Shown here piece after piece: positions 34,239-43,723 of a stretch of 64,000 nucleotides of DNA. This stretch comes from DATEHQ01 sp035279525 (GTDB lineage: Bacteria; Chloroflexota; Dormibacteria; Dormibacterales; Dormibacteraceae). The position numbers and the translations under genes were made by a program. The notes under the pieces were generated by a model. That model did no database searches and was not told the origin of the DNA. It saw nothing but the letters and a program-made list of their open reading frames with translations. Location: contig DATEHQ010000100.1 of assembly GCA_035279525.1 (NCBI GenBank), forward strand, positions 145,598-209,597, read 5' to 3'. Position 1 is the first letter of the stretch. Each line of letters begins with the position of its first letter.

Positions 34239-35891
34239 TCAGGCCCGCATCGCCGAGGTGTCGCCGGGGGCGGCAGGCAGGTCTCGCGTGAAGAGGTGCA
34301 GGCGCCCCTTGACCGCGTGCGCGTGCCGGTACTTCGTCTCCCTTCGAGAGAGCAAGTCCTTGATCGACGTTCCGTCGAGCCGGGCGAGCTCATCGATCAG
34401 GGCCTCGCGCAAGACCGCCGCCATCGCGTCGGGGGCTTCGTGCGCGGCGGGCTGCTCGGTGATCACCCGGTCCACGATCCTCAGCTTGAAGAGGTCATTG
34501 GAGGTGAGCTTCAAGCGCTCCGCAAGCTCGCGGGCGTGCTCCGAATCTCGGTAGAGGATGGCCGAGGCCGCCTCAGGACCGATCACCGAGAAGATCGCGT
34601 TCTCGAGCATCAGCAGACGATCGCCGGTCGACAGGGCAAGGGCTCCTCCACTGCCTCCCTCACCGGTGACCACGTTGACCACAGGAGTCCGGAGCCGGCC
34701 GAGCCTGGCCAGCGATTCCGCGACGGCGGCTGTGATCCCGCCCGCCTCGGCCTCCTCGTCGGTGGCTGCGCCCGGTGAGTCGACCAGCGTGATCAGAGGA
34801 AGGCCGAACCTCTCCGCGAGGGTGAAGGCTCGCTGCGCCTTGCGATAGCCGCTCGGTCTCGTCCGGCCGCCGCCGGCCGCCGTGCGGTCCTGCGCCACGA
34901 CGACGACCACGCGACCGGCGAGTCGCGCCACCGACGCCATGATCGAGTCGTCGTCATCGCCCACCCGGTCACCATGGAGCTCGACGACGTCGCTGAAGAT
35001 GCGGCCCACCAGGTCCGGGCCGGTCGGCCTTTGAGGGTGGCGCGCCAGCTCGACCGTCTGCCAGACAGGCCTTGGTTCGCCAACATGCTCGCCAAGCCGC
35101 GGCTCGCGCCACCTGCGCCTCGAGGGCCCGTCGGGTGCTCGCAGCAAACCCGTCAGGTGTCCGAGCACGAGCCGAAGATTCTGCCGCTCGACGATGGCGT
35201 CGATCATCCCGTGCTGGAGCGCAAACTCGGCCGTGCCGGCCGGCGGGGCGTCACCGATCGCACCTCTGTGCACGCGCGGCCCGATGAAGGAAACACGCGC
35301 GTGAGGTTCGGCCAGGATGACGTCTCCCATGCTCGCAAACGACGCGAGGACCCCGCCCATCGTCGGATCGCACAGGACGGTGATGAGCGGCACCCCGTGT
35401 TCACGCAGGCGCGCTGCGAAGAGAGCTGTCTTCGACATCTGGAACAGGGCCACCATGCCCTCCTGGATACGCGCGCCGCCGGACGAGCAGATGACGATCG
35501 CCGGGACGCGTTCCCGGAGAGCCAGGTCGAAGGTGCGTGCGATCTTCTCCCCGACCACGCTGCCCATGCTCCCGCCGAGGAACCGAAAATCGAAGACGAC
35601 GAGCGCCACGCCCCGGCCGAAGAGGCCCGCTCGGCCCGTGACAACCGCGTCGTGCAGGCCGGTTTCGGCCTGGGCCGCCGACACCTGTTTCTCGTAGGTT
35701 TCGAGGCCGTTGGCGAAGCCGATCGGGTCGCCGGACCGAAGATGCCTGTCCGTCTCCTGAAAGGATCCGCGGTCGACGAGCTGATCGATGCGCTGGACCG
35801 CCGTCAGCGCCGCGTATGCGCCGCATGAGGCGCATACCTGGAAGGGGTCCAGAGCGCCCCCGCACGCTGAGCACGCGCGCCCTTGGCTCAT
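34239..35891 (-). CDS. accDA: Fused acetyl-CoA carboxyltransferase beta-alpha subunits
   Basis: One 550-residue chain joins the two carboxyltransferase subunits of acetyl-CoA carboxylase. The N-terminus is the AccD zinc ribbon (CSAC-x9-CASC), then the AccD crotonase domain (SSGGARIQEGMVALFQMSK and DPTMGGVLASFASMGD). The AccA half begins near residue 300 (ELHGDRVGDDDDSIM, GYRKAQRAFTLAERFGLPLI, GEGGSGGALALSTGD). ATG 35891 is chosen because it precedes the zinc ribbon and lies 4 bases after the GntR stop. No biotin carboxylase or biotin carrier is in the window. Confidence 0.92.
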   Translation of the reverse strand: MSQGRACSACGGALDPFQVCASCGAYAALTAVQRIDQLVDRGSFQETDRHLRSGDPIGFANGLETYEKQVSAAQAETGLHDAVVTGRAGLFGRGVALVVFDFRFLGGSMGSVVGEKIARTFDLALRERVPAIVICSSGGARIQEGMVALFQMSKTALFAARLREHGVPLITVLCDPTMGGVLASFASMGDVILAEPHARVSFIGPRVHRGAIGDAPPAGTAEFALQHGMIDAIVERQNLRLVLGHLTGLLRAPDGPSRRRWREPRLGEHVGEPRPVWQTVELARHPQRPTGPDLVGRIFSDVVELHGDRVGDDDDSIMASVARLAGRVVVVVAQDRTAAGGGRTRPSGYRKAQRAFTLAERFGLPLITLVDSPGAATDEEAEAGGITAAVAESLARLGRLRTPVVNVVTGEGGSGGALALSTGDRLLMLENAIFSVIGPEAASAILYRDSEHARELAERLKLTSNDLFKLRIVDRVITEQPAAHEAPDAMAAVLREALIDELARLDGTSIKDLLSRRETKYRHAHAVKGRLHLFTRDLPAAPGDTSAMRA

Positions 35892-35895
35892 CTCC

Positions 35896-36615
35896 CTAGC
35901 CAGGGGACTCAGGCTGCCACCGCAGCAGAGAGACGTCAGCGACCTCACGCAGGTGGCCGCGCATGGCTTCGGCCGCAGCCTCCTGCCGGCCGGCCTCGAT
36001 GGCGGCGAGGATCCGCCGGTGCGCGGCGAGCGACCGAAGCGGGCGCCCGGGCTCGCTCAAAGACTCGATCCGCATCTCCATGATCACTTCGGCCATGGCG
36101 TCGACCAGATGCAGGAGGACCTCGTTGCGCGCGGCGAGCGCGATGGCGTGGTGGAACCCGCCGTCTCCGTCGATGCCCAGGCCGCCCGACGCGATCTCCT
36201 CCTCCATCAGGTCCAGGGCGGACCGCATCGACGCCAGGTCCACCTCGCTGCGGCGCGTCGCCGCCAGCTCGGCCAGCTTGACCTCCAGGGCCTCGCGCGC
36301 CTCCAGCGCGTCGGGCAGGCGGCGCCGCCTCTCGAGCATCCTGGACAGCGACTCGCCAAAGCCGCGTGTGCGCCTGAGAAACACGCCTTCGCCGTGCCGT
36401 ACGTCGACGAAGCCGAGGGCCTGGAGGACCACGAACGACTGACGCACCGACGTGCGGCTGACCCTGAGCAGACGCGACAGCTCCCGCTCGGGTGGGAACT
36501 GGTCGCCGGGGGCCATGTGGGATTCGCGGACGAGCTCACCGAGCCGCTCACCCACGTCCTCGTAGAGGCGGCTGCGCTGCATCGGGCGCAGGGCCGCGAT
36601 CGACGGCGTGCCCAC
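35896..36615 (-). CDS. GntR-family regulator, FadR/FCD type
   Basis: A 239-residue regulator: N-terminal winged helix (LVRESHMAPGDQFPPERELSRLLRVSRTSVRQSFVVL) and a C-terminal helical FCD domain with its metal/ligand His residues (DGGFHHAIALAARN, LAAHRRILAAIEAG). It is the first gene of the acyl-CoA operon and is divergent from the ABC importer. A 17-bp palindrome lies just upstream. GTG 36615 is used; ATG 36582 is an alternative. It probably controls both divergent operons in response to an organic acid. Confidence 0.9.
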   Translation of the reverse strand: MGTPSIAALRPMQRSRLYEDVGERLGELVRESHMAPGDQFPPERELSRLLRVSRTSVRQSFVVLQALGFVDVRHGEGVFLRRTRGFGESLSRMLERRRRLPDALEAREALEVKLAELAATRRSEVDLASMRSALDLMEEEIASGGLGIDGDGGFHHAIALAARNEVLLHLVDAMAEVIMEMRIESLSEPGRPLRSLAAHRRILAAIEAGRQEAAAEAMRGHLREVADVSLLRWQPESPG

Positions 36616-36639
36616 TGTTTCCCGAGTCTAACAGGCACA

Positions 36640-36656
36640 TTGGACCAGTGGTCCAA
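36640..36656. promoter_or_regulatory. 17-bp perfect palindrome, likely GntR operator
   Basis: TTGGACCAGTGGTCCAA is a perfect palindrome with 8-bp arms and one central base. It lies 25 bases before the GntR start and 77 bases before the importer gene on the other strand, where it could repress both. GntR/FCD proteins commonly bind short symmetric TGGnnnnnCCA-type sites. Confidence 0.75.
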
Positions 36657-36732
36657 CCATTGACAACCCACCCGGGCTCGACTACGCTCGGCTCGCGCCG
36701 TCCTCACGACTCGGGTTGCAGGGAGGAAATCG

Positions 36733-38016
36733 ATGCCATCTCGAACGCGAGACCGAACCGGCGGCCGGCGGGGCCGCCTCGCCGTGCTCCCGATCGCCGC
36801 GGCCTTTGCCCTCGCCGCCTGCGGCGGCGGCAGCGGTGGTTCGACCTCCCACCTCCCCACCGGACCTGTGACCATGGGGGTCCTCTCGTGCTTCACGGGG
36901 TCCCTGGCCAGCCTGGGCCAGGCCATGCTGCAGGGCTCGCAGGTCGCTCAGAAGGCGATCAACGACGCGGGCGGCATCCTGGGCCAGCAGCTTGAGCTCC
37001 AGCACGCCGACACGCAGTGCGACGAGGCCGACGGCGCGGTCGCCGCGCGGCAGCTGCTTGGCTTCAACAGCGTCGTCGGGATCATCGGGCCCGAAACGCA
37101 GGAGATCAGCGCCGTCACGCCGATCGTGACCTCGGCCAAGATCCCCACCCAGTTCCAGGGCGGCAGCACCCTTTTCGACAAGAACTCCAACCCGTACCTG
37201 TGGAGGGACAGCCCGTCCGACTCCCAGCTCAGCGTCGCCATGGCGCTGTACGCCTGGAACAAGGGATACAAGAAGGCTGACCTGATCTTCTACTCCGACA
37301 TCGCGGCGCAGACCTTCCCACCGCCGATTACGGCGACCTTCACCAAGCTGGGCGGCTCGGTGATCAAGAACTACACCATCGCGCCCGGACAGTCGTCCTA
37401 CCTCTCGACGGCGCAGCAGGTCATCGCCGACGCCCCCGACGTGATCTTCACGCAGACCGACGCCCCGACGGCGGCGGTGCTCTTCAAGAACTTCAAGTCC
37501 CTGGACAACCTCGCCATCCCGTTCGTGGGCACCGACGTCACGGGCGGCGACGACTACCTCAAGGCGATCACGTACCCGGTGGCGCACGACCACCTGATCT
37601 CGATCTACGGCGTTTCGGTCACCGGCCAGGCCGCCGACGAGTTCAACAAGCAGTTCGCCGCCGTCGTCGGCGCCAACCAGCAGCCGCTCGCCAACGCCAA
37701 CTACGCGTACGACTCAGTGATCAGCCAGGCGCTGGCGATCGACGAGGCGAAGAGCGTCCAGGGCGCCGACATCAACGCGCACATCGCTGACGTCACGAGC
37801 GATCCCGGCTCGGAATGCTTCACCTATGCGACCTGCCAGACGATGGTCAAGGCCGGCACGAAGATCGACTACGAGGGCGCGAGCGGTCCGCTCGACTACA
37901 ACCAGTTCCACAACGCCTTCGGGCCGTATGGAGCGTTCCAGCAGAGCCTCGCCGGTCAGCAGGTCCAGGTGGCGACGATGAGCGCCGACGACCTGGGCAA
38001 GGCGACCCCGACCTAA
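36733..38016 (+). CDS. livK: ABC importer substrate-binding lipoprotein (branched-chain amino-acid type)
   Basis: A 427-residue periplasmic-binding-protein-fold lipoprotein. Signal peptide and lipobox ALAACGGG place the lipidated Cys at about residue 32. The mature protein follows the LivK/AmiC pattern (VTMGVLSCFTGSLASLGQAMLQGSQVAQKAINDAGGILGQQLELQHAD). Ribosome-binding site GGGAGG precedes the ATG. Ligands of this family include amino acids, amides, aromatic and dicarboxylic acids. The divergent acyl-CoA operon suggests an organic acid. Confidence 0.93.
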   Translation: MPSRTRDRTGGRRGRLAVLPIAAAFALAACGGGSGGSTSHLPTGPVTMGVLSCFTGSLASLGQAMLQGSQVAQKAINDAGGILGQQLELQHADTQCDEADGAVAARQLLGFNSVVGIIGPETQEISAVTPIVTSAKIPTQFQGGSTLFDKNSNPYLWRDSPSDSQLSVAMALYAWNKGYKKADLIFYSDIAAQTFPPPITATFTKLGGSVIKNYTIAPGQSSYLSTAQQVIADAPDVIFTQTDAPTAAVLFKNFKSLDNLAIPFVGTDVTGGDDYLKAITYPVAHDHLISIYGVSVTGQAADEFNKQFAAVVGANQQPLANANYAYDSVISQALAIDEAKSVQGADINAHIADVTSDPGSECFTYATCQTMVKAGTKIDYEGASGPLDYNQFHNAFGPYGAFQQSLAGQQVQVATMSADDLGKATPT

Positions 38017-38091
38017 GCCATCGACGGGAATCCGGCCGGTCGCCGCGTCACGCTGAGGCGTGTCGTGCCACGCCAGAATGGAGGCTGAGCC

Positions 38092-38997
38092 GTGCACGAC
38101 GCGCTGCTGACGCTTGGCTTCGGGATCGTCACCGCGTCCATCCTCGCGCTGTCGGCGGTCGCTTTCACCTTGCAGTACGCCGTGACGAACGTCGCCAACA
38201 TCTCGCACGGTGAGATCCTGACCGCCGGCGCTTACGCCGCGTACCTCATGCACCAGCGGACGGGCAGCGCCATCGCGGCGGCGATCGCGGCGGCGCTGGC
38301 CGGCGGCTTGGTGGCGCTCGGAATGTACTCGAGCGTCATCGGACCGTTCATCCGCTTCGGCGCCAGCCCCACCGTCGTGTTCATCGCCACCCTCGGCATC
38401 TCGTTCGTGATCCAGAACGTGCTGGTCATCTTCTTCGGGGCGGCGAACCTCGCTTACACGATCGACCCGGGCGCGCCGCGCCAGGTCGGACCGTTTCTCT
38501 GGAACGCGCTCGACGGCGAGATCATCGGCTCGGCGATCGCGATCACGCTCGGGCTCTACGTCATTCTCTCGAGGACGAGGTTTGGCAAGGCCCTGCGCGC
38601 CGTCTCGCAGAATCGTGAGCTCGCCCGCGTCACGGGCATCAACGCCACGCGGGTGGCCGCCGCGACGTTCTTCCTGGCCGGGCTCATCGCCGGCTACGCC
38701 GGCTTCATGCTCGCCGAGCAGGTGGGCACGTTCAGCCCCTACTTCGGCTTCAGCTTCTTCCTGATCACGCTGACGGCGACCGTCGCGGGCGGCCTGGGCC
38801 GGGCGTTCGGCACGATGGTCGGAGCGCTCATCGTCGGGCTCATCCTCGAGTTCGTGCCCACCCTTCCGGTGCCGTTCGTGGGCGGCAACATCAGCGCGAG
38901 CTACAACCTGGCCATCGCGTTCGCCATCCTCGCGCTGGTGATCCTGGTCCGGCCGCGAGGCCTGTTCACCAACGCGCGGAGGACCGTCTTCGAGTGA
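38092..38997 (+). CDS. livH: ABC importer permease LivH
   Basis: First membrane subunit of the branched-chain amino-acid-type importer, 301 residues with about eight spans. The LivH signatures NVANISHGEILTAGAYAAYL and the EAA-like loop GKALRAVSQNRELARVTGIN are present. GTG 38092 starts 75 bases after livK and the stop overlaps livM by 4 bp. Confidence 0.92.
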   Translation: MHDALLTLGFGIVTASILALSAVAFTLQYAVTNVANISHGEILTAGAYAAYLMHQRTGSAIAAAIAAALAGGLVALGMYSSVIGPFIRFGASPTVVFIATLGISFVIQNVLVIFFGAANLAYTIDPGAPRQVGPFLWNALDGEIIGSAIAITLGLYVILSRTRFGKALRAVSQNRELARVTGINATRVAAATFFLAGLIAGYAGFMLAEQVGTFSPYFGFSFFLITLTATVAGGLGRAFGTMVGALIVGLILEFVPTLPVPFVGGNISASYNLAIAFAILALVILVRPRGLFTNARRTVFE

Positions 38998-39998
38998 CCA
39001 CCTACCTCGTCGCGGTCGTCACCGAGGGCGCGATCTTCGGCATCATGGCCCTCGGCCTGAACGTCATCTGGGGCTGGTCGGGTGACTTCGACCTCGCCTA
39101 CTACGGCTACGTCGCCGTGGGCGCCTACATGACCCTCGTCCTCACCATCGGACCCGCCACGGCGCCGGCGCAGTACATCCTCGGCCTCACGCTTCCTTTC
39201 CCGGTCGCGGTGGTGGTGGCGGTCCTGACGACGATGGCGGTCGCGTTCGTCGTCGGCCTCATCGCGCTGCGCCACCTGCGCGGGATCTACTTCTCGATCG
39301 TGACCCTGGGCGCGGTTTACGTCGTGTACATCATCGCGGGCCAGTACACGCCGCTTTTCGACGGGTTCAACGGCCTGTCGGGCCTCTTCGACCCGATGGG
39401 CGACTGGCTGGGCCTCGACTACAAGGCCTATCAGTATTTCTTCCTCATCCTCTCCGTCGTCGTTTTCGTCCTCGTCTACGTCTTCATGGCGCGTGTCTCG
39501 GTCAGCCGATTCGGGATGGCGCTCCGCACGCTGCGCGAGGACGAAAGGGCCGCGGCTGCTTTCGGGCGCGACATCTACCGGCTGAAGCTGAAGGGCTACG
39601 TCCTGGGCGCGGCGCTCGGCGGCCTGGCGGGATCCCTTTTCGCCGCTTACCTGAGCGCCTTCAACCCGTCGGCCTGGTCGCCCGTCGGCGAGGTGATCGC
39701 GCTGTACGCCGCGGTGCTGGTGGGCGGCCGGGGAAACATCAGGGGCGTGGTCCTCGGTGTGCTGGTCATGGGCGTGCTGGTGCAGGAGTCGACGCGATTT
39801 CTCCCGCAGGTCCCGCTGCTCGGCGAGCTGAACACGCTTCACCCCCAGGTCCTGCTCGCGATGCGCGGCGTGCTCATCGGGCTCGTGCTGGTGCTGTTCC
39901 TCCGCTTCCGGCCGAACGGCCTGCTCCCGGAGCGGAGGTTCGTCGACCGCGAGCCACCGGCCGCTCCCGCCCCCGCACCCGCCCCGCAGTCGGCGTGA
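38994..39998 (+). CDS. livM: ABC importer permease LivM
   Basis: Second membrane subunit, 334 residues. It shows the LivM pattern: an early GLNVIWGWSGDFDLAYYGYVAVGAYMT, middle LRHLRGIYFSIVTLG and EAA loop GMALRTLREDERAAAAFGRD. The C-terminal tail is rich in Pro and Ala. The start overlaps livH and the stop overlaps the livG start. Confidence 0.92.
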   Translation: MTTYLVAVVTEGAIFGIMALGLNVIWGWSGDFDLAYYGYVAVGAYMTLVLTIGPATAPAQYILGLTLPFPVAVVVAVLTTMAVAFVVGLIALRHLRGIYFSIVTLGAVYVVYIIAGQYTPLFDGFNGLSGLFDPMGDWLGLDYKAYQYFFLILSVVVFVLVYVFMARVSVSRFGMALRTLREDERAAAAFGRDIYRLKLKGYVLGAALGGLAGSLFAAYLSAFNPSAWSPVGEVIALYAAVLVGGRGNIRGVVLGVLVMGVLVQESTRFLPQVPLLGELNTLHPQVLLAMRGVLIGLVLVLFLRFRPNGLLPERRFVDREPPAAPAPAPAPQSA

Positions 39999-40779
39999 TG
40001 GCGACGCCTGCCGCGCCGGCGCTCGAGGTGAAAGGGCTGAGCAAGCACTTCGGCGGCGTCTACGCGGTCGAGGGCTGCTCTTTCGTCGCGCCACAGGGCC
40101 AGGTGACCGGGTTGATCGGGCCCAACGGGGCGGGCAAGAGCACCGCGATCGACCTCATCTCCGGATTCAGGCTGCCCGACGCGGGGACGGTGACCTTCAA
40201 GGGGCGGGAGATCCAGGGTCTTCCCCCCCACGTCATCTCGCGCCGCGGACTGGTCCGGACCTTTCAGTCACCTCGAGAATGGCCCGGGCTGACCGTGCTG
40301 GAAAACGTGGTCATGGCGCGCTGGGACCCGGGGCGGGAGACGTTCTTTCGCGGCGTGATCGGGCTCGGACGCGCCCAGCGCGAAGCCTCCCGCAAGGAGC
40401 TGGCGCAGGGGCGGCAGATCCTCGAGGAGATGGGTCTTGGGACCCTGCGCAACGAACGGGCGGGCAACCTGAGCGGCGGCCAGAAGCGCCTCGTCGAGTT
40501 TGCTCGCATCCGCATGGCCGCTCCCCAGCTCGTGATCCTCGACGAGCCCATGGGCGGCGTGAACCCGGTCATGGGCGAGCGCATGGCCGTCGCCATCGAG
40601 GGATTCGTCGCGGCCGGCACCACCGTCGTCGTGGTGGAGCACAACCTGCCCTTCATCGAGCGGGTCACGCAGCACGTCATCGTGATGGCGCATGGCGCCG
40701 TGATCGCCGAGGGCCCGTTCGAGTCGCTGCGTTCGAGCCAGGCCGTGGTCGACGCGTACCTGGGCGAGGTGGTGACGCG

Positions 40780-40783
<4 letters not shown>
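39995..40783 (+). CDS. livG: ABC importer ATPase LivG
   Basis: Cytoplasmic ATPase of the importer, 262 residues. Walker A GPNGAGKST (about 43-51), the LivG-type insertion near FQSPREWPGLTVLENV, signature LSGGQKRLVEFAR, Walker B LVILDEP and the switch His in VVVVEHNLPFI. GTG 39995 or ATG 39998 can start it. The stop overlaps livF by 4 bp. Confidence 0.92.
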
Positions 40784-41494
<711 letters not shown>

Positions 41495-41514
<20 letters not shown>

Positions 41515-42331
41515 CGCCGGGGAGACCCACCCGCAGCCCGGACCGCATCGCTCCGCCGACGCAGCCATCGGAGGGATCGCGGGCCTGGCCGGCGGCCTCC
41601 TCGGCGTCGGCGGCGGCTTCATCATGGTGCCGCTGCAGGTGCTGTGGACGCGCACCCGGCAGCGGACCGCGGCCGGAACGTCCCTGGCCGCGATCGTGCC
41701 CATCGCCGTCGTCGGCGCGGCCGTCTACTACTTCGGAGGAGGCAGCCCGCAGCTCGACCTCCAGGTTGCGGTCTTCCTCATGCTGGGCAGCTCCGCCGGA
41801 GCGCTCGCCGGGGCTCGACTCGCGCTCGTGATCCCAGAGCGCCCGCTGAGGATGCTGGTCGCGGCCCTGCTGCTGGTGGGTGCGGTGAACGAGCTGTACT
41901 ACACGTTTCTGTCGAGCCCACCGGCCGCCACCGCGCGAGCGGGCGGCGAGGGTGCGCTGCAGGTGGTGCTGATCGCGGTGGTCGGGCTCGTGATCGGAAC
42001 CCTCAGCGGCCTCACCGGCGTCGGGGGCGGCATCCTGGTGGTGCCGGCTCTCGTCCTCGGCTTCGGCGTCGACCAGAGGATCGCGCAGGGGACGTCGCTG
42101 CTGGCCATCCTGCCCACCGCGGCGCTGGGCGCGTTGGTCCACCACCGGAACGGCGACGTCGACCTCGGAGCCGCCGGCCGGATGGCCGCCGCCGGCGTCC
42201 CTGCGGCGATCCTCGGCGCTGTGCTGGCCCTGTGGCTCCCGCAGCGGGTGCTGGCCGGCGTGTTCGGCCTGGTGCTGGCCGCGATGGCCTATCGCATGTG
42301 GCCCCGCCGCGCGGAGGCTCTCCCCGCCTAG
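41495..42331 (+). CDS. TSUP/TauE-SafE family membrane transporter, second copy
   Basis: A 278-residue protein with the duplicated TSUP signature: GIAGLAGGLLGVGGGFIMVPLQVL and GTLSGLTGVGGGILVVPALVLGFG. About eight membrane spans. ATG 41495 overlaps livF by 20 bp, so it belongs to the importer operon. It closes the acyl-CoA/importer region, which also has a TSUP gene on the other side. Confidence 0.88.
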
Positions 42332-42483
42332 GGCTGTTCGGCGGGCCTCGGCTGCGGCGGAGGTTGGCTCGTCACCACGGAGTGGTGTCGAAACTGAAGG
42401 TCAGACGCGGCCGGGCCGCCCGGCTGCTTGACCTTCTTTTTCTTCTTCGCCTCACGGCCCTGCTTGTCGCGTCCTTTACCCAT
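42328..42483 (-). CDS. Small, very basic protein (51 residues)
   Basis: An open frame from ATG 42483 to TAG 42328, starting inside the end of the LOR/SDH gene (ATGGGTAA, where the TAA is that gene's stop). The first 20 residues are strongly basic (MGKGRDKQGREAKKKKKVKQ) and the rest is Pro-rich and low complexity. The KKKKK run and the coupled start suggest a real gene. The function is unknown; nucleic-acid binding is only a guess from the charge. Confidence 0.5.
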   Translation of the reverse strand: MGKGRDKQGREAKKKKKVKQPGGPAASDLQFRHHSVVTSQPPPQPRPAEQP

Positions 42484-43723
42484 GTCCGTCAGTTTCCAGC
42501 ACCAGGGCCAGCTCGCGCAAGAAGGACTCGACGTCGGTCACCAGCCCCACGGACTGCCAGCTGCCGCGATCGGCCAGCTTGGTGACCACCGAGGGGTTGA
42601 TGTCGACGCAGACGGTGCGCACGCCGGCGGGCAGCATGTTGCCTGTAGCGATCGAGTGCAGCATGGTCGAAAGCATCAGCGCAATCCGCACACCGGCCAG
42701 CGACGCCCGCATCCGTGTCTGCGCCTCGATCATGTCGGTGATCACGTCGGGCAGCGGCCCGTCGTCCCGCACGGAGCCGGCCAGCACGATGTCCACGCCA
42801 TGGTCGATTGCGGACTTCATCACGCCGGCCTTGAGCTCCCCGCTCTCGACCATCGGAACGAGTCCCCCGGCCGCGCGGACGCGGTTGATGGCGCGCATGT
42901 GGTGCTCGTGGCCGTGCTCGATCGGCAGGCCGCTTTCGACGTTGATGCCCAGCGCCGTGCCGAACAGCGCCGACTCGACGTCGTGCACCGCGAGCGCGTT
43001 CCCAGCGAACAGGACCTGGACGAAGCCGAGCTCGATGAGGCGCGACAGATACCTGCCGGCGCCCGTGTGCACCACTGCAGGACCGGCCACGACGAGAATG
43101 CGGCCGCCCTCGGCGCGGGCATGACGCATCTCCTCGGCGATGCGGGCGATCAGGACCTTCTTCGGCTTCTCCGCCGAGACCTCGCTGCCCATGAAGCTGA
43201 AGATCTCGGTCTGGCGCGAGCGCTCGAGTGGAATCACGCGCACGCCCTGGTAACCGACCACGACCTCGACGCCGGGCTTCGCGCCCTGGAAGACGATGCA
43301 CCACGCCCGCTTCCGGCTCCGGTCCACCGCGATCGCCGCGTCCATCTCGATGTTCTCCACCGGCACCCATCGACCGTCGAGCAGGATCTCCGTCGGCAGG
43401 TTGCTCGTCGAGTAAAAGCCCTCGGGAAAGACGCCCTCCCGCTCGACGCCGGCGAGCGTGACCGGCTGCTCCGACTCGGCGGTGGCGCCCAGGGCGCGCG
43501 CGCGCTGGACTATCACGTCCAGCAGCTCCGCGGTCGGCGCCACGATCTCCATCCGGCACAGCGAGGTGTCCGTCTTGTGCTGGCCGACGCGCAGCTCGTC
43601 GATCGTGAAGTTGCCGCCGAGGTCCATCACCATGTCCATCACCTGCGGCAGCATCATCGAATCGATGATGTGTCCGGCGAGGAGGATCCGCGTGCTGTGC
43701 TTGCGCTCTGGCGTTTCGCTCAC
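42476..43723 (-). CDS. LOR/SDH-domain protein, ornithine cyclodeaminase-like (TIGR00300 type)
   Basis: A 415-residue protein. The N-terminal domain (ILLAGHIIDSMMLPQVMDMVMDLGG) and C-terminal LOR/SDH domain (VVAGPAVVHTGAGRYLSRLIELGFV, FGTALGINVESGLPIEHGHEHHMRAIN) match the TIGR00300 group. Characterised relatives are the alternative ornithine cyclodeaminase of methanogens and the C-terminal part of cyanobacterial ArgZ/AgrE. The N-terminal guanidine-hydrolase part of ArgZ is absent. GTG 43723 overlaps the pyrF stop by 4 bp. The ornithine activity is inferred from relatives. Confidence 0.8.
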   Translation of the reverse strand: MSETPERKHSTRILLAGHIIDSMMLPQVMDMVMDLGGNFTIDELRVGQHKTDTSLCRMEIVAPTAELLDVIVQRARALGATAESEQPVTLAGVEREGVFPEGFYSTSNLPTEILLDGRWVPVENIEMDAAIAVDRSRKRAWCIVFQGAKPGVEVVVGYQGVRVIPLERSRQTEIFSFMGSEVSAEKPKKVLIARIAEEMRHARAEGGRILVVAGPAVVHTGAGRYLSRLIELGFVQVLFAGNALAVHDVESALFGTALGINVESGLPIEHGHEHHMRAINRVRAAGGLVPMVESGELKAGVMKSAIDHGVDIVLAGSVRDDGPLPDVITDMIEAQTRMRASLAGVRIALMLSTMLHSIATGNMLPAGVRTVCVDINPSVVTKLADRGSWQSVGLVTDVESFLRELALVLETDGHG

